A DNA stretch of 64,000 nt from the NCBI RefSeq assembly GCF_005889735.1, contig NZ_VCKY01000008.1, forward strand, positions 1 to 64,000, read 5' to 3'. This stretch comes from Nonomuraea turkmeniaca (GTDB lineage: Bacteria > Actinomycetota > Actinomycetes > Streptosporangiales > Streptosporangiaceae). The position numbers and the translations under genes are program-made. The first letter of the stretch is position 1. Each line of letters starts with the position of its first letter. The notes below the pieces were generated by a model. It had not been told where the DNA came from. It was given only the letters and a program-made list of their open reading frames with translations, and ran no database searches. Below are positions 8,939 to 16,754 of this stretch, one piece after another.

Positions 8939-11329
8939 TCAACCCATCGCCGTCAGGGTGTCCCGCAACCGGCGCAGGTCCCGCATGCGGGCCTCGTACG
9001 TCGCCCCGACCACCACGAGCAGCAGCCCGCCCACGGCGATCGGCACCCAGCGCGGCACTGCGAGGAACATCTCCGACACGTACGGGGCCAGTTCGCGCAC
9101 CGCGACCCCGGCGCCCACGACGGCTCCGATCGCCGTGGGCGCCTGGAGGCGGGACCGGGCTCCGGCGAACAGCACCACCAGCGCCAGCGCGCCCAGCGCC
9201 AGCGACCGCCGCCATTCCGTGTCCGAGTAGACCGCCACCAGGCTCGGCAGCATCGTGAAGCAGAGGCCCGCACCGTAGGCCGCCCACGACGAAACCGGTG
9301 CGCCGCGCCGCCGCAACCAGCCGGATCCCAGCAGGACCAGCGAGCACGGCACCGTGTACGCCTCGACGACGGTGACCTCGTCCGCCCCCAGCCGCAGCCA
9401 CGAGGCCAGCAACAGCAGGGCGGCGCCGGTGTACCTGAGGCCGTTCACGCCGCCTCGGCCGGCCGAGCCCGCCCACAGCGACATGAGCAGCACCAGCACA
9501 CCGGCCACGGCGAATCCCACGCTCGCCGCAACCAGGACGCGCAGGCCGAGCGATAACCCCACCGCCATCGCCTCCAGCCCGAGGAACAGCGCGGCGAAGC
9601 CCAGCCCCCAGACCCGGAGCTCCTTCAGCCTGGCCACCAGCGCCATGGCGGCGGCCGCCCCCGCCAGGATCGGCAGCACGATCAGCGTCGCCGGCTCGCT
9701 GCCGAACGCGAACGCCGCCGCATGTACCGAGGCCGGACCGGCGGCGAGCGCGCATGCCACCGCCCACCAGGGCGCCCGGCCGAGTGTGGCGGCCACCGCC
9801 AGCGCGACGGCCGGCGCCGCCTCCACCGCCACCGCGGCCGGGTAGGGCAACGCGAAGGCTTGGGGGACGACCGCGACCATGAGCACCCCGGACACCAGCG
9901 CGCCGGACGCCGCCGCCTTCATCGGCCGCCCGCCGGTGCCGCGTACGGCCGCCGCCTTCATCGGCCGCCCGCCGGTGCCGCGCACGGCCGCCGTCAGGAG
10001 GCCGGCCGCCACCACGCCCAGCACCACCACGTCCACCGGCGACGCCATCTCGAACGGCTGCCACTGCCGTCCGTTCCACGTGCCCGTCCAGAGCACGTCC
10101 AGCCAGGCCAGCGGCGCCGCCAGGGTGGCCACGAGCCGAGGCAGCAGCGTCAGCGTGACCAGCACCGTCACCAGCCCGCCGGTGGCCATGCCCGCCAGCC
10201 GTGCCCTCCGCCAGGGCAGCCAGGCGGCGGCGAGCACCACCGCGAGTGCGGGGACGAGGTAGGCCAGGGGCCGCCAGTCCGTGCCCGGGCCCTCCAGTGC
10301 CGGCCCCGCCAGCGCGGCCGGCACGGCGATCAGCGTGAGCGCGGTTCCGACGGTGACCGCGGGAGCCCAGATCTCCCCCTCAGGCTTGCCCGGCCTGGCC
10401 AGTAGCCATGTCACGAACCCGCCGAGCAGGGCCAGCGCGACCAGCGGCGCCGACCTGACCATGGCCTGACCGACGGACGGGGACACGAGCGCGTACGGCG
10501 CGCCGCCCAGCAGGGCGAGGGTTGCGACCCCGCTGCCGGCCAGGGCGGCCGTCACCCGCACCGCTCCCCCGCCGTAGCGGACCACTGCGACGTCGAGCGC
10601 CGCCGTGGCCACCAGCATGGCCACCAGCCAGGTCGGCGACAAGTCTCCGGCCAGCAGCGGCAGGACCGGCTGCGCCAGCACCACGGCGACCGGAGCGGGT
10701 CCGCGAAGCCGGGTGACCCGGGCATAGACCACCAGGATGAGCGCGGTGAGCCCGAACACCCCCGCCGTGTAGTGCAGCGCGTCGAGGCCGCCGACCCCGA
10801 GGAATCCCACCCGCCTGGCCGCGTAGCCGTCGAGCAGCAGCAGCGCGACCGCGAACCCGGCCACGGTCTCGGCCGTCGCGGTGAGCCTGCGCCGGATCAG
10901 CACGACCGGCGCCAGCATGACCAGCGCGGTGAACGCGGCCAGCACGGCCGCGCGCCCGCCGATGCCCAGCCGCCCCCAGCTCACCATGGTGAACACCACC
11001 GCCGCCACCGTCAGCAGCAGGCCGCCGAGAATGAGCAGGACGTTCCTCGCGGCGCCCGGGGAGACCTCCCGCGTCGGGACCCCGGGCCCCGTGGCTCCGG
11101 CTCCGGCCGCCGCGCCGGCGCGTAGGACGCCGAGCAGTTCCGTACGGCGGGCCCGCAACCGCGCCTCCTGATCCCTCAGCCCGGCGAGAGCCTGGTCCAC
11201 CTGCCAGAGCTCGTGCGCGGCGGGTCCCTGCAGAGGCAGCTCACACCTCGGGCACCTGGACACCGGCTCCTGGGGGCCAGTTCCGGACAACATCGCCCCG
11301 CAGTCCGGACATTTCATACTTCCACGCAC
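8939..11329 (-). CDS. Polytopic membrane protein with N-terminal zinc ribbon (SCO7613-like)
   Basis: A 796-aa protein. The first 30 residues hold a zinc ribbon (CPDC at about 7-10, CPRC at 26-29), followed by a short coiled-coil-like stretch (QALAGLRDQEARLRARRTEL) and then some 20 hydrophobic segments to the C-terminus. This is the architecture of the actinobacterial proteins named after SCO7613; no function is established for them that I know of. GTG 11329 is preceded by GGAG at a good distance; an in-frame ATG lies at 11317. A 13-residue segment (AVRGTGGRPMKAA) is duplicated in tandem near the middle. The gene stands alone behind the kinase gene. Confidence 0.75.
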   Translation of the reverse strand: MRGSMKCPDCGAMLSGTGPQEPVSRCPRCELPLQGPAAHELWQVDQALAGLRDQEARLRARRTELLGVLRAGAAAGAGATGPGVPTREVSPGAARNVLLILGGLLLTVAAVVFTMVSWGRLGIGGRAAVLAAFTALVMLAPVVLIRRRLTATAETVAGFAVALLLLDGYAARRVGFLGVGGLDALHYTAGVFGLTALILVVYARVTRLRGPAPVAVVLAQPVLPLLAGDLSPTWLVAMLVATAALDVAVVRYGGGAVRVTAALAGSGVATLALLGGAPYALVSPSVGQAMVRSAPLVALALLGGFVTWLLARPGKPEGEIWAPAVTVGTALTLIAVPAALAGPALEGPGTDWRPLAYLVPALAVVLAAAWLPWRRARLAGMATGGLVTVLVTLTLLPRLVATLAAPLAWLDVLWTGTWNGRQWQPFEMASPVDVVVLGVVAAGLLTAAVRGTGGRPMKAAAVRGTGGRPMKAAASGALVSGVLMVAVVPQAFALPYPAAVAVEAAPAVALAVAATLGRAPWWAVACALAAGPASVHAAAFAFGSEPATLIVLPILAGAAAAMALVARLKELRVWGLGFAALFLGLEAMAVGLSLGLRVLVAASVGFAVAGVLVLLMSLWAGSAGRGGVNGLRYTGAALLLLASWLRLGADEVTVVEAYTVPCSLVLLGSGWLRRRGAPVSSWAAYGAGLCFTMLPSLVAVYSDTEWRRSLALGALALVVLFAGARSRLQAPTAIGAVVGAGVAVRELAPYVSEMFLAVPRWVPIAVGGLLLVVVGATYEARMRDLRRLRDTLTAMG
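9912..9989. repeat. Two tandem 39-bp repeats inside the SCO7613-like gene
   Basis: Copies 9912-9950 and 9951-9989 differ at a single base and encode the duplicated 13-residue loop AVRGTGGRPMKAA. The in-frame near-identity indicates a recent duplication in a cytoplasmic or periplasmic loop between membrane helices. Confidence 0.9.
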
Positions 11330-11434
11330 CCGATACTCCGTTTAAGCCTGTCGAGATGACCCATAGTTCACCGCGACGTCCTTGCGAACCACTGTCACCG
11401 GGAACCACGAGGAAGGAAGTTGAGAGGCGCCTAA

Positions 11435-11683
11435 TCTGATGCCGGCCGACTCCTTCTCTGGACGGCCTCGGACTTCGATCCCGCGGTCGACGCGGCCCTG
11501 ATGGCCTGGCACGGCTGGGACACCATCAGGAACGCCGTGGATTCCGAGACCTACCGACGCGCCCGCGTCTACGACGCCCCGTTCGGGGTCGGGCATCTCG
11601 TCGGGGTCCTTGACGGCCGTCCGCTGGCGAACGTCGAGGGGTACGTGCGCAGCATCGTCGCCTGGCTTGAGAGGAACGCCTAG
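11435..11683 (+). pseudogene. C-terminal fragment of an unidentified protein
   Basis: An open stretch directly after an in-frame TAA (11432-11434) has natural-looking protein sequence (LLLWTASDFDPAVDAAL, then YDAPFGVGHLVGVLDG and VRSIVAWLERNA, stop TAG 11681-11683). There is no plausible start with a ribosome binding site for the whole segment. The composition (Trp-rich, good hydrophobic pattern, GC-rich third positions) is coding-like. I read it as the 3' remnant of a lost gene; I do not recognise the family. An ATG at 11501 could give a 60-aa peptide. Confidence 0.45.
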
Positions 11684-11778
11684 CGATCTTCGTAGCCAGG
11701 ACGGGCTCCCATGGCTTACCCAGTCCTCAGCTCACCGCTTTCTTCACGAGCGCGGATCGTGGAGGCGGTCACCCGGGT

Positions 11779-11955
11779 CGCGAGCACGAGGTGGCGCTCG
11801 CCATCGCGCGCGGCCGTACGAACGCGGACATCGCCGCCGAACTCGCCATGGGCATCACGACGGTGAAGGCGCACGTCTCCAGCATTCTCACCAAGCTCGG
11901 CCTGGACAATCGCACTCAGATCACGCTGCTCGCCCACGACTCGGGCCTTGCCTGA
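11779..11955 (+). pseudogene. Remnant of a LuxR/NarL response regulator (HTH domain only)
   Basis: The frame encodes a near-complete LuxR helix-turn-helix: REHEVALAIARGRTNADIAA, then ITTVKAHVSSILTKLGLDNR, ending HDSGLA and TGA (11953-11955). The expected receiver domain is absent. Upstream codons (from about 11712) no longer match the family and no start codon is in frame, so the gene is 5'-truncated and decayed. Together with the neighbouring fragment it marks 11330-12067 as a gene graveyard. Nothing else was recognised in that stretch. Confidence 0.75.
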
Positions 11956-12067
11956 CCGGCACCTGTCCGAGGACGACATCGCCGTCCTGGCTGCCCCCCG
12001 CTGATTCTGCACGCAACCTCCTCGAAGTCCGATCAACCTCGGCGCAGCGCGGACCATCGGATAAGGC

Positions 12068-13003
12068 GTGAGGTTCTTTGTCGCCCAGATGTTCCGCTTC
12101 GCGTGGGCCGAGGCCAGATCGTGCGCGTTCGCGGTCGCCTTGTTCGCGGGGCTGGCCGCTTCGTCGGTCCTGCCGCTGCCCATCCCGCGCTATGACGCGC
12201 TGCTGGTCTATGCCGTGGCGGTGACGGTGACGTTCCGTGCGCTGCGGTGGGAGAGCAACCAGGAGACAGCCGTCATCGCCGGGTTCCACCTGGTCGGGCT
12301 GGCCTTCGAGATGATCAAGGTACGGCTCGGATCGTGGAGCTATCCGGAGGATGCCTACACCAAGCTCGGCGGGGTGCCGCTGTACAGCGGTTTCCTCTAC
12401 GCCGCGGTGGGCAGCTACGTCTGCTCGGCCTGGCGGATCTTCTCGTTGCGCCTCGTGGCCTACCGAACGGTGCCGGTGACCCTGGTGGCGCTGGCGATCT
12501 ACGTGAACTTCGTCAGCCAGCACTGGTGGATCGACCTGCGGATCCCGCTGGCCCTCGTGCTCGTCCTGGTCACCTGGGGGACGGTGGTGCACTTCACCGT
12601 GGGCGAGCACCGGTACCAGATGCCGCTGGCACTGTCGCTCGCTCTCATCGGGTTCTTCCTCTGGGTGGCTGAGAACATCGCGACCTACCTCGGCGCCTGG
12701 CAGTACCCGTACCAGCGGGAGACCTGGCAGTTGGTCCACCCCGCCAAGTTCGGGGCCTGGGCGCTGCTGGTCAGCGTCACGTTCGTGATGGTCGCGTCCT
12801 GGCAGGCGAGCCGGGGACGGCTGCACCTGCCGATGGCCTCTCGGGGCTGCTCCCGTGGCTGGGCGCTGCCGGTGCGCCGCGTCCCTCCTCAGGTTGCCGC
12901 AGCATCTCCAGTTGCGCCTGCTCGCCCGAGCCTTTGGAGGGCAGCGCCTCGCGGCCGCCGACCTCCCGTGCCCGGCGCCGGCGATCGGCCGACATCCGGC
13001 TGA
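12068..13003 (+). CDS. DUF817 family integral membrane protein
   Basis: A 311-aa protein. Residues 1 to about 255 form eight or so membrane helices typical of DUF817 (conserved FRALRWESNQETAVIAGFHL, EMIKVRLGSWSYPE, YSGFLYAAVGSY, NFVSQHWWIDLR, WVAENIATYLGAWQYP, HPAKFGAWALLV). Function of the family is unknown to me. After WQASRGRLH the last ~55 residues become Arg/Pro-rich and low-complexity, unlike the rest, which suggests the original stop was lost and the frame runs on. The start GTG 12068 has only a weak AAGG close by. It converges on the response regulator gene 35 nt downstream. Confidence 0.75.
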   Translation: MRFFVAQMFRFAWAEARSCAFAVALFAGLAASSVLPLPIPRYDALLVYAVAVTVTFRALRWESNQETAVIAGFHLVGLAFEMIKVRLGSWSYPEDAYTKLGGVPLYSGFLYAAVGSYVCSAWRIFSLRLVAYRTVPVTLVALAIYVNFVSQHWWIDLRIPLALVLVLVTWGTVVHFTVGEHRYQMPLALSLALIGFFLWVAENIATYLGAWQYPYQRETWQLVHPAKFGAWALLVSVTFVMVASWQASRGRLHLPMASRGCSRGWALPVRRVPPQVAAASPVAPARPSLWRAAPRGRRPPVPGAGDRPTSG

Positions 13004-13038
13004 GGCGGAAGGCACTTGGCCACGCAAAAGGGTGCGTG

Positions 13039-13674
13039 CTACTCCAGGGGGAGCAGGCCGCGCTGGAAGGCGACGGCGACGGCGGCCGCGCGGTCGTTGA
13101 CGCCGAGCTTGGCGTAAATGTGCAGCACGTGGGTCTTGACCGTGGCCTCGCTGATGAACAGGCGTGCGGCGGCCTCGCGGTTGGTGGTGCCCTGGGCGAT
13201 CAGGGTGAGGATCTCCAGCTCCCGCGTGCTCAGCGGGTCGACGGGAGTGCGTACCTGGCCGAGCAGGCGGGTGGCGACCGACGGGGCGAGCGCGGCCTCG
13301 CCGCGCGCCGCCGCGGCCACGGCGCGCACCAGCTCCTCGCGCAGGGCGTCCTTGAGGAGGTAGCCCGTCGCCCCGGCCTCGATCGCGGGCAGCACGTCGC
13401 TGTCGGTGTCGTACGTGGTCAGGACGAGCACGCGTGCCTTGAGGCCCAGCCTGGCCAGCTCCCTGATGGCGGTCACCCCGTCCATCCTCGGCATGCGCAG
13501 GTCCATGAGGATCACGTCGGGGTCGAGTGCCCGCGCGAGCTCGACCGCCTGGGCGCCGTCGCCGGCCTCGGCCAGCACCTCGAAGGCGGGGTCGCCGGTG
13601 AACATGCCGCGCAGGCCGTCCCGGACGATGGGATGGTCGTCGGCGATCAGCAGCCGGATGGGGGCCTCAGACAC
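13039..13674 (-). CDS. NarL/FixJ-type response regulator
   Basis: A 211-aa two-component regulator. The receiver domain (about 6-120) has the acidic pair in LIADDHP, the phospho-acceptor Asp in DVILMDLRMP, and the Thr and Lys switch residues (VLTTYD, YLLKDA). The LuxR-type HTH (about 145-205) reads STRELEILTLIAQGTTNREA then ISEATVKTHVLHIYAKLG. It overlaps the 3' end of the histidine kinase gene by 8 nt, so both are made together. It most likely controls the ABC exporter genes immediately upstream in the same operon, and possibly the promoter near 16.6 kb. Confidence 0.95.
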   Translation of the reverse strand: MSEAPIRLLIADDHPIVRDGLRGMFTGDPAFEVLAEAGDGAQAVELARALDPDVILMDLRMPRMDGVTAIRELARLGLKARVLVLTTYDTDSDVLPAIEAGATGYLLKDALREELVRAVAAAARGEAALAPSVATRLLGQVRTPVDPLSTRELEILTLIAQGTTNREAAARLFISEATVKTHVLHIYAKLGVNDRAAAVAVAFQRGLLPLE

Positions 13675-14884
13675 CAGGGGACTCCTTGAGGATGGCGGGG
13701 ACGATGGCGGAGATCGCCGTGCCGGTGCCCGGCTCGGATTCGATCTCGAAGCGGCCGGCCAGGCGGGTGACCCGCTTCCGCATCGACGCCAGGCCGAAAC
13801 CGCCGCTGTCCATGGCCCGCACCGCGTCGAAGCCGGCGCCGTCGTCGCGTACGTCCAGGGTGATCACGTCCTCCATGTACGACAGCGTGACCCCGACCCG
13901 GGACGCCTCCGCATGTTTGGCGATGTTGGCCAGGGCCTCCTGCGTGATGCGGAGCAGGGTGGCCTCGACCTCCGGATGCAGGGCGCGGACCGTGCCGGTC
14001 GTGGTGACCTCGGCGCGTACGCCGTTCAGGTCCGACCACCCGGCGGTGATCTCCCCCAGCGCGTCCGGCAGCGGAGCCGTCTCCAGTGCCCCTGGCCCGA
14101 CGGCGTGGACGGACCTGCGGGCCTCGGCGAGGCTCTCGCGGGCCAGCCGGGTCGCGTTGTCGACGTGCCGCCGCCACGCGGGAGGGTCCTCCTCGGCTCG
14201 TACGGCCGCCTGGAGCTGGGTGATGATGCCGGTCAGGCCCTGGGCGAGGGTGTCGTGGATCTCCCCGGCCATTCGCTGGCGCTCGTCCAGCACGCCTGCC
14301 TCGCGGGCCTGGACGAGGAGCTGGGCGTGCAGGCCGGCGTTCTCCCGCATCGCCTCCTCCAGTCGCGTCACCATCCGCTTGCGCTCGGCGCTGCGTTCGG
14401 CCGTGACCTCGCCGACGAAGCTGAACAGGCTGACGACGGCCACGATGGCGGCGGTGAAGAGGACGTGGGTGAGGATCCCGGCCGGGGTGGGCTCGGGCAG
14501 CCCGCCGTTGTACGCCGTGATGCTGATGGCCGCCGTGGCTGCCACCCCGGCGAACCTCCACTTCCCGCTCAGCAGATGCCAGGAGTGGAGGTAGCCGGTG
14601 AAGGCGAAGAAGCCGGCGAACCAGATCCCGCGCGTACACAACACCGCGATCAGGATGATCAGGCCGGTGACGTAGACGGCCGGTTGACGAGCCGCCATCA
14701 GCCGGATCCAGGCCGCGGCGAGCGCGGCCAGGCCGAGCGTGACCAGATGGTACGTCCACGCGTGGTCGCCGGTGAGCCAGGAGAGCACCGTGGAGATCGC
14801 CAGCAGCAGGTACGGAACAGCGGCCATGAGGCGCTCGAGGAGCCGCTCCCATCGGTCCAGGCGCGTGTCCGCCACCGTCGACAT
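13667..14884 (-). CDS. Sensor histidine kinase, HisKA_3 type
   Basis: A 405-aa membrane kinase with about five N-terminal helices and no large sensing domain, as in intramembrane-sensing kinases. The dimerisation/phosphoacceptor segment is RQRMAGEIHDTLAQGLTGI with His as the phosphorylated residue. The HATPase has the N-box NIAKHAEASR, DDGAGFD and GGFGLASMRKR. The gene starts 3 nt after the permease stop and overlaps the response regulator start. Kinases of this type next to ABC-2 exporters often respond to the exported membrane-active compound (for example Bacillus LnrJK), so drug or lipid-stress sensing is a reasonable inference. Confidence 0.93.
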   Translation of the reverse strand: MSTVADTRLDRWERLLERLMAAVPYLLLAISTVLSWLTGDHAWTYHLVTLGLAALAAAWIRLMAARQPAVYVTGLIILIAVLCTRGIWFAGFFAFTGYLHSWHLLSGKWRFAGVAATAAISITAYNGGLPEPTPAGILTHVLFTAAIVAVVSLFSFVGEVTAERSAERKRMVTRLEEAMRENAGLHAQLLVQAREAGVLDERQRMAGEIHDTLAQGLTGIITQLQAAVRAEEDPPAWRRHVDNATRLARESLAEARRSVHAVGPGALETAPLPDALGEITAGWSDLNGVRAEVTTTGTVRALHPEVEATLLRITQEALANIAKHAEASRVGVTLSYMEDVITLDVRDDGAGFDAVRAMDSGGFGLASMRKRVTRLAGRFEIESEPGTGTAISAIVPAILKESPGV

Positions 14885-14887
14885 CCT

Positions 14888-15592
14888 TCACTCCCAGCGG
14901 AAGAACTTGGCTGCGGCGAGGCTCACGACGACCGCGTACGCGGCCATGACACCCAGCGGCAGGAGGCCAGGCGACGCACCCGCCCAGACGTCCTGAAGGG
15001 ACTCCCGGAAAGCGCCCAAAGGGGTGAATTCACCGATACGGGCCAGAATAAGGGGCATCATCTCGGCGGGCTGCATCAAGCCGGCGAGGTACGCCATCGG
15101 GAAGTACAACATCACGCCCACCCCGTTGGCGGTGCGCCCGTTCGCGGCCACGGCGGCGATCAGCAGGCCGATGGCGAACATCGCGGCCGTGCCCAGCAGG
15201 AACGCGGCGGCGAGCGGCACCACCTGGGACGGCACGTGCGCGCCCAGGACGGTGCTCGCGACGGCGAGCAGCAGGCCGCAGGCGGTCAACGCGAGCATGA
15301 ACTGCAGGATGAGCTGAACCCCCAGCAGGCTGCCCGGCCGCACCGGAGTGGTGGACAGGCGGCGCAGGATGCCCCGCTCCCGGTACGTGGCGAGCGTGGT
15401 CGGCACCTGGTACAGCCCCACGAGCCCCACGGCGATGGCCAGCGTCATGGGCAGGAGCACCGTGTCTCCCGGCGAGATCGAGCTGCCGAAGACGATCAGG
15501 ATGAACAGCGGGATGAGAATCGTGAAGATCGAGCCGGGCTCGCGGGCCAGCAGCTTGAGCTCGACGGTGGTGAGCTTGGCGATGACGGTCAT
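14888..15592 (-). CDS. ABC-2 type exporter permease
   Basis: A 234-aa membrane subunit with six predicted helices and the ABC-2 layout: cytoplasmic start (KLTTVELKLLAREPGSIF), first helix, the coupling segment LATYRERGILRRLSTTPVRP, and a C-terminal half with FPMAYLAGLMQP. It begins 12 nt downstream of the ATPase gene and is followed 3 nt later by the histidine kinase. With the ATPase it should form a homodimeric exporter of drugs, lipids or a self-made metabolite. Substrate unknown. Confidence 0.93.
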   Translation of the reverse strand: MTVIAKLTTVELKLLAREPGSIFTILIPLFILIVFGSSISPGDTVLLPMTLAIAVGLVGLYQVPTTLATYRERGILRRLSTTPVRPGSLLGVQLILQFMLALTACGLLLAVASTVLGAHVPSQVVPLAAAFLLGTAAMFAIGLLIAAVAANGRTANGVGVMLYFPMAYLAGLMQPAEMMPLILARIGEFTPLGAFRESLQDVWAGASPGLLPLGVMAAYAVVVSLAAAKFFRWE

Positions 15593-15604
15593 GTCGAGAT
15601 CTCC

Positions 15605-16516
15605 TCAGAGGTTGAACGAGCGGCCGGTCAGGGCGAGGAAGGCGTCGTCGAGCGTGCGCTTGTCGATGCGCAGGTCGGCGACGGGGATGAGGTTGCGGGC
15701 CAGGGCCGAGGTGACGGCGGTGGCGAAGTCGCCCCGTCCGGTGACGGTCACCTTGGAGCCGTCGCGGGTCACGCCGGACACCCCGGGCAGGCCGCTCAGC
15801 AGGGCGACCGGGTCGGTCGTGGCCATCAGCGTGAACCGCATCTGGTGGTCGGCGTCGACCCCGTCGATCAGCTGCTCCGGAGTGCCGGTCGCGATGATGC
15901 GGCCGCGGTCGAAGACGGCGACGCGGTCGCAGAGCTCCTCCACCTCGTCCATGAAGTGGCTGACCAGGACCACGGTCACGCCGGACGCCCGTACCTTCTT
16001 GATCAGCTCCCAGGTGGCCCGGCGGGCCTGCGGGTCGAGCCCGGTCGTGAGCTCGTCGAGGAACGCCACCCGCGGGTTGCCGACCAGAGCGAGGGCGATG
16101 AACAGCCGCTGCTTCTGGCCGCCCGACAGCTTGCCGAAGCGGGCGTTCCGCTTGTCCGCCAGACCCCACTCCTCCAGCAGCTCACGCCAGTCGCGCGGCT
16201 GGGCGTAGAAGGAGGCGTACAGGTCGAGTGCCTCCCAGACCTTGATGTTCTCGGGCAGCTGGGTGTGCTGGAGCTGCACCCCGATACGCTCGCGCAGCTG
16301 GCGGCCGTCCCTGATCGGGTCGAGGCCGAGCACCCGGATGGAGCCGCCGTCGGCGCGCCGCAAGCCCTCCACGCACTCGACGGTGGTGGTCTTGCCGGTG
16401 CCGTTGGGGCCGAGGAGGCCGAAGATCTCGCCTTCTTCGACGGAGAACGAGATGCCGTTCAGTACGGTGTGGTCCGCGTACCTCTTGGTGAGGTCGGTGA
16501 CGTCGATGACTGCCAT
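15605..16516 (-). CDS. ABC transporter ATP-binding protein (DrrA/LnrL-like)
   Basis: A 303-aa ATPase. Walker A is GPNGTGKTT, the Q-loop follows in VQLQHTQLPE, the signature is LSGGQKQR, and Walker B is VAFLDELTTGLDP with the H-switch in LVSHFMDEVE. In Walker B the residue after the catalytic Glu is Leu rather than the usual Pro. The C-terminal extension (about 220-303) is typical of drug-resistance ATPases. First gene of a four-gene minus-strand operon: ATPase, permease, kinase, regulator. The start ATG lies about 80 nt from a perfect palindrome. Confidence 0.95.
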   Translation of the reverse strand: MAVIDVTDLTKRYADHTVLNGISFSVEEGEIFGLLGPNGTGKTTTVECVEGLRRADGGSIRVLGLDPIRDGRQLRERIGVQLQHTQLPENIKVWEALDLYASFYAQPRDWRELLEEWGLADKRNARFGKLSGGQKQRLFIALALVGNPRVAFLDELTTGLDPQARRATWELIKKVRASGVTVVLVSHFMDEVEELCDRVAVFDRGRIIATGTPEQLIDGVDADHQMRFTLMATTDPVALLSGLPGVSGVTRDGSKVTVTGRGDFATAVTSALARNLIPVADLRIDKRTLDDAFLALTGRSFNL

Positions 16517-16595
16517 GGATCAATCATGATTTTCCAGCTCACGGCGCGAATCGCCTCGTTGGCTGTGATTCGCGGTGGATGTGGTTGATCCGGAA

Positions 16596-16613
16596 ATCCA
16601 CCGAATGGTGGAT
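16596..16613. promoter_or_regulatory. 18-bp palindrome between divergent exporter operon and CX4C membrane gene
   Basis: ATCCACC-GAAT-GGTGGAT is a perfect 7-bp inverted repeat with a 4-base spacer. A further half site GGTGGAT lies at about 16574-16580. The element sits in the 238-base divergent intergenic region 16517-16754, about 80 nt upstream of the exporter operon and 140 nt upstream of the plus-strand gene. It is a candidate operator for the linked NarL-type regulator; this is inference. Confidence 0.45.
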
Positions 16614-16754
16614 GGCGCAGGAGGTCGTCAGGGGTCGGCGTGCCGGCGAGCGGCGGCTTTCCGGGGGACAGTGGTAGCTGGGATGCGTGGCGTTACAGAC
16701 CTTTTGTGATAGGTGGGCGACCTCCCGAGCAGCCGCGCTGTCACAGTCGGGCGC

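Noticed and set aside
8823-10079. 418-aa minus-strand frame overlapping the SCO7613-like gene
   Set aside because: Gly/Arg-rich shadow frame; the real hydrophobic protein lies in another frame of the same strand.
12840-13003. Functional C-terminal domain of the DUF817 protein
   Set aside because: The tail is Arg/Pro-rich without structure and looks like read-through after loss of the native stop; I keep it in the CDS only because the frame is open.
13406-16588. 1060-aa plus-strand open frame across the kinase/exporter operon
   Set aside because: Entirely antisense to four well-defined genes; composition is that of a mirror frame.
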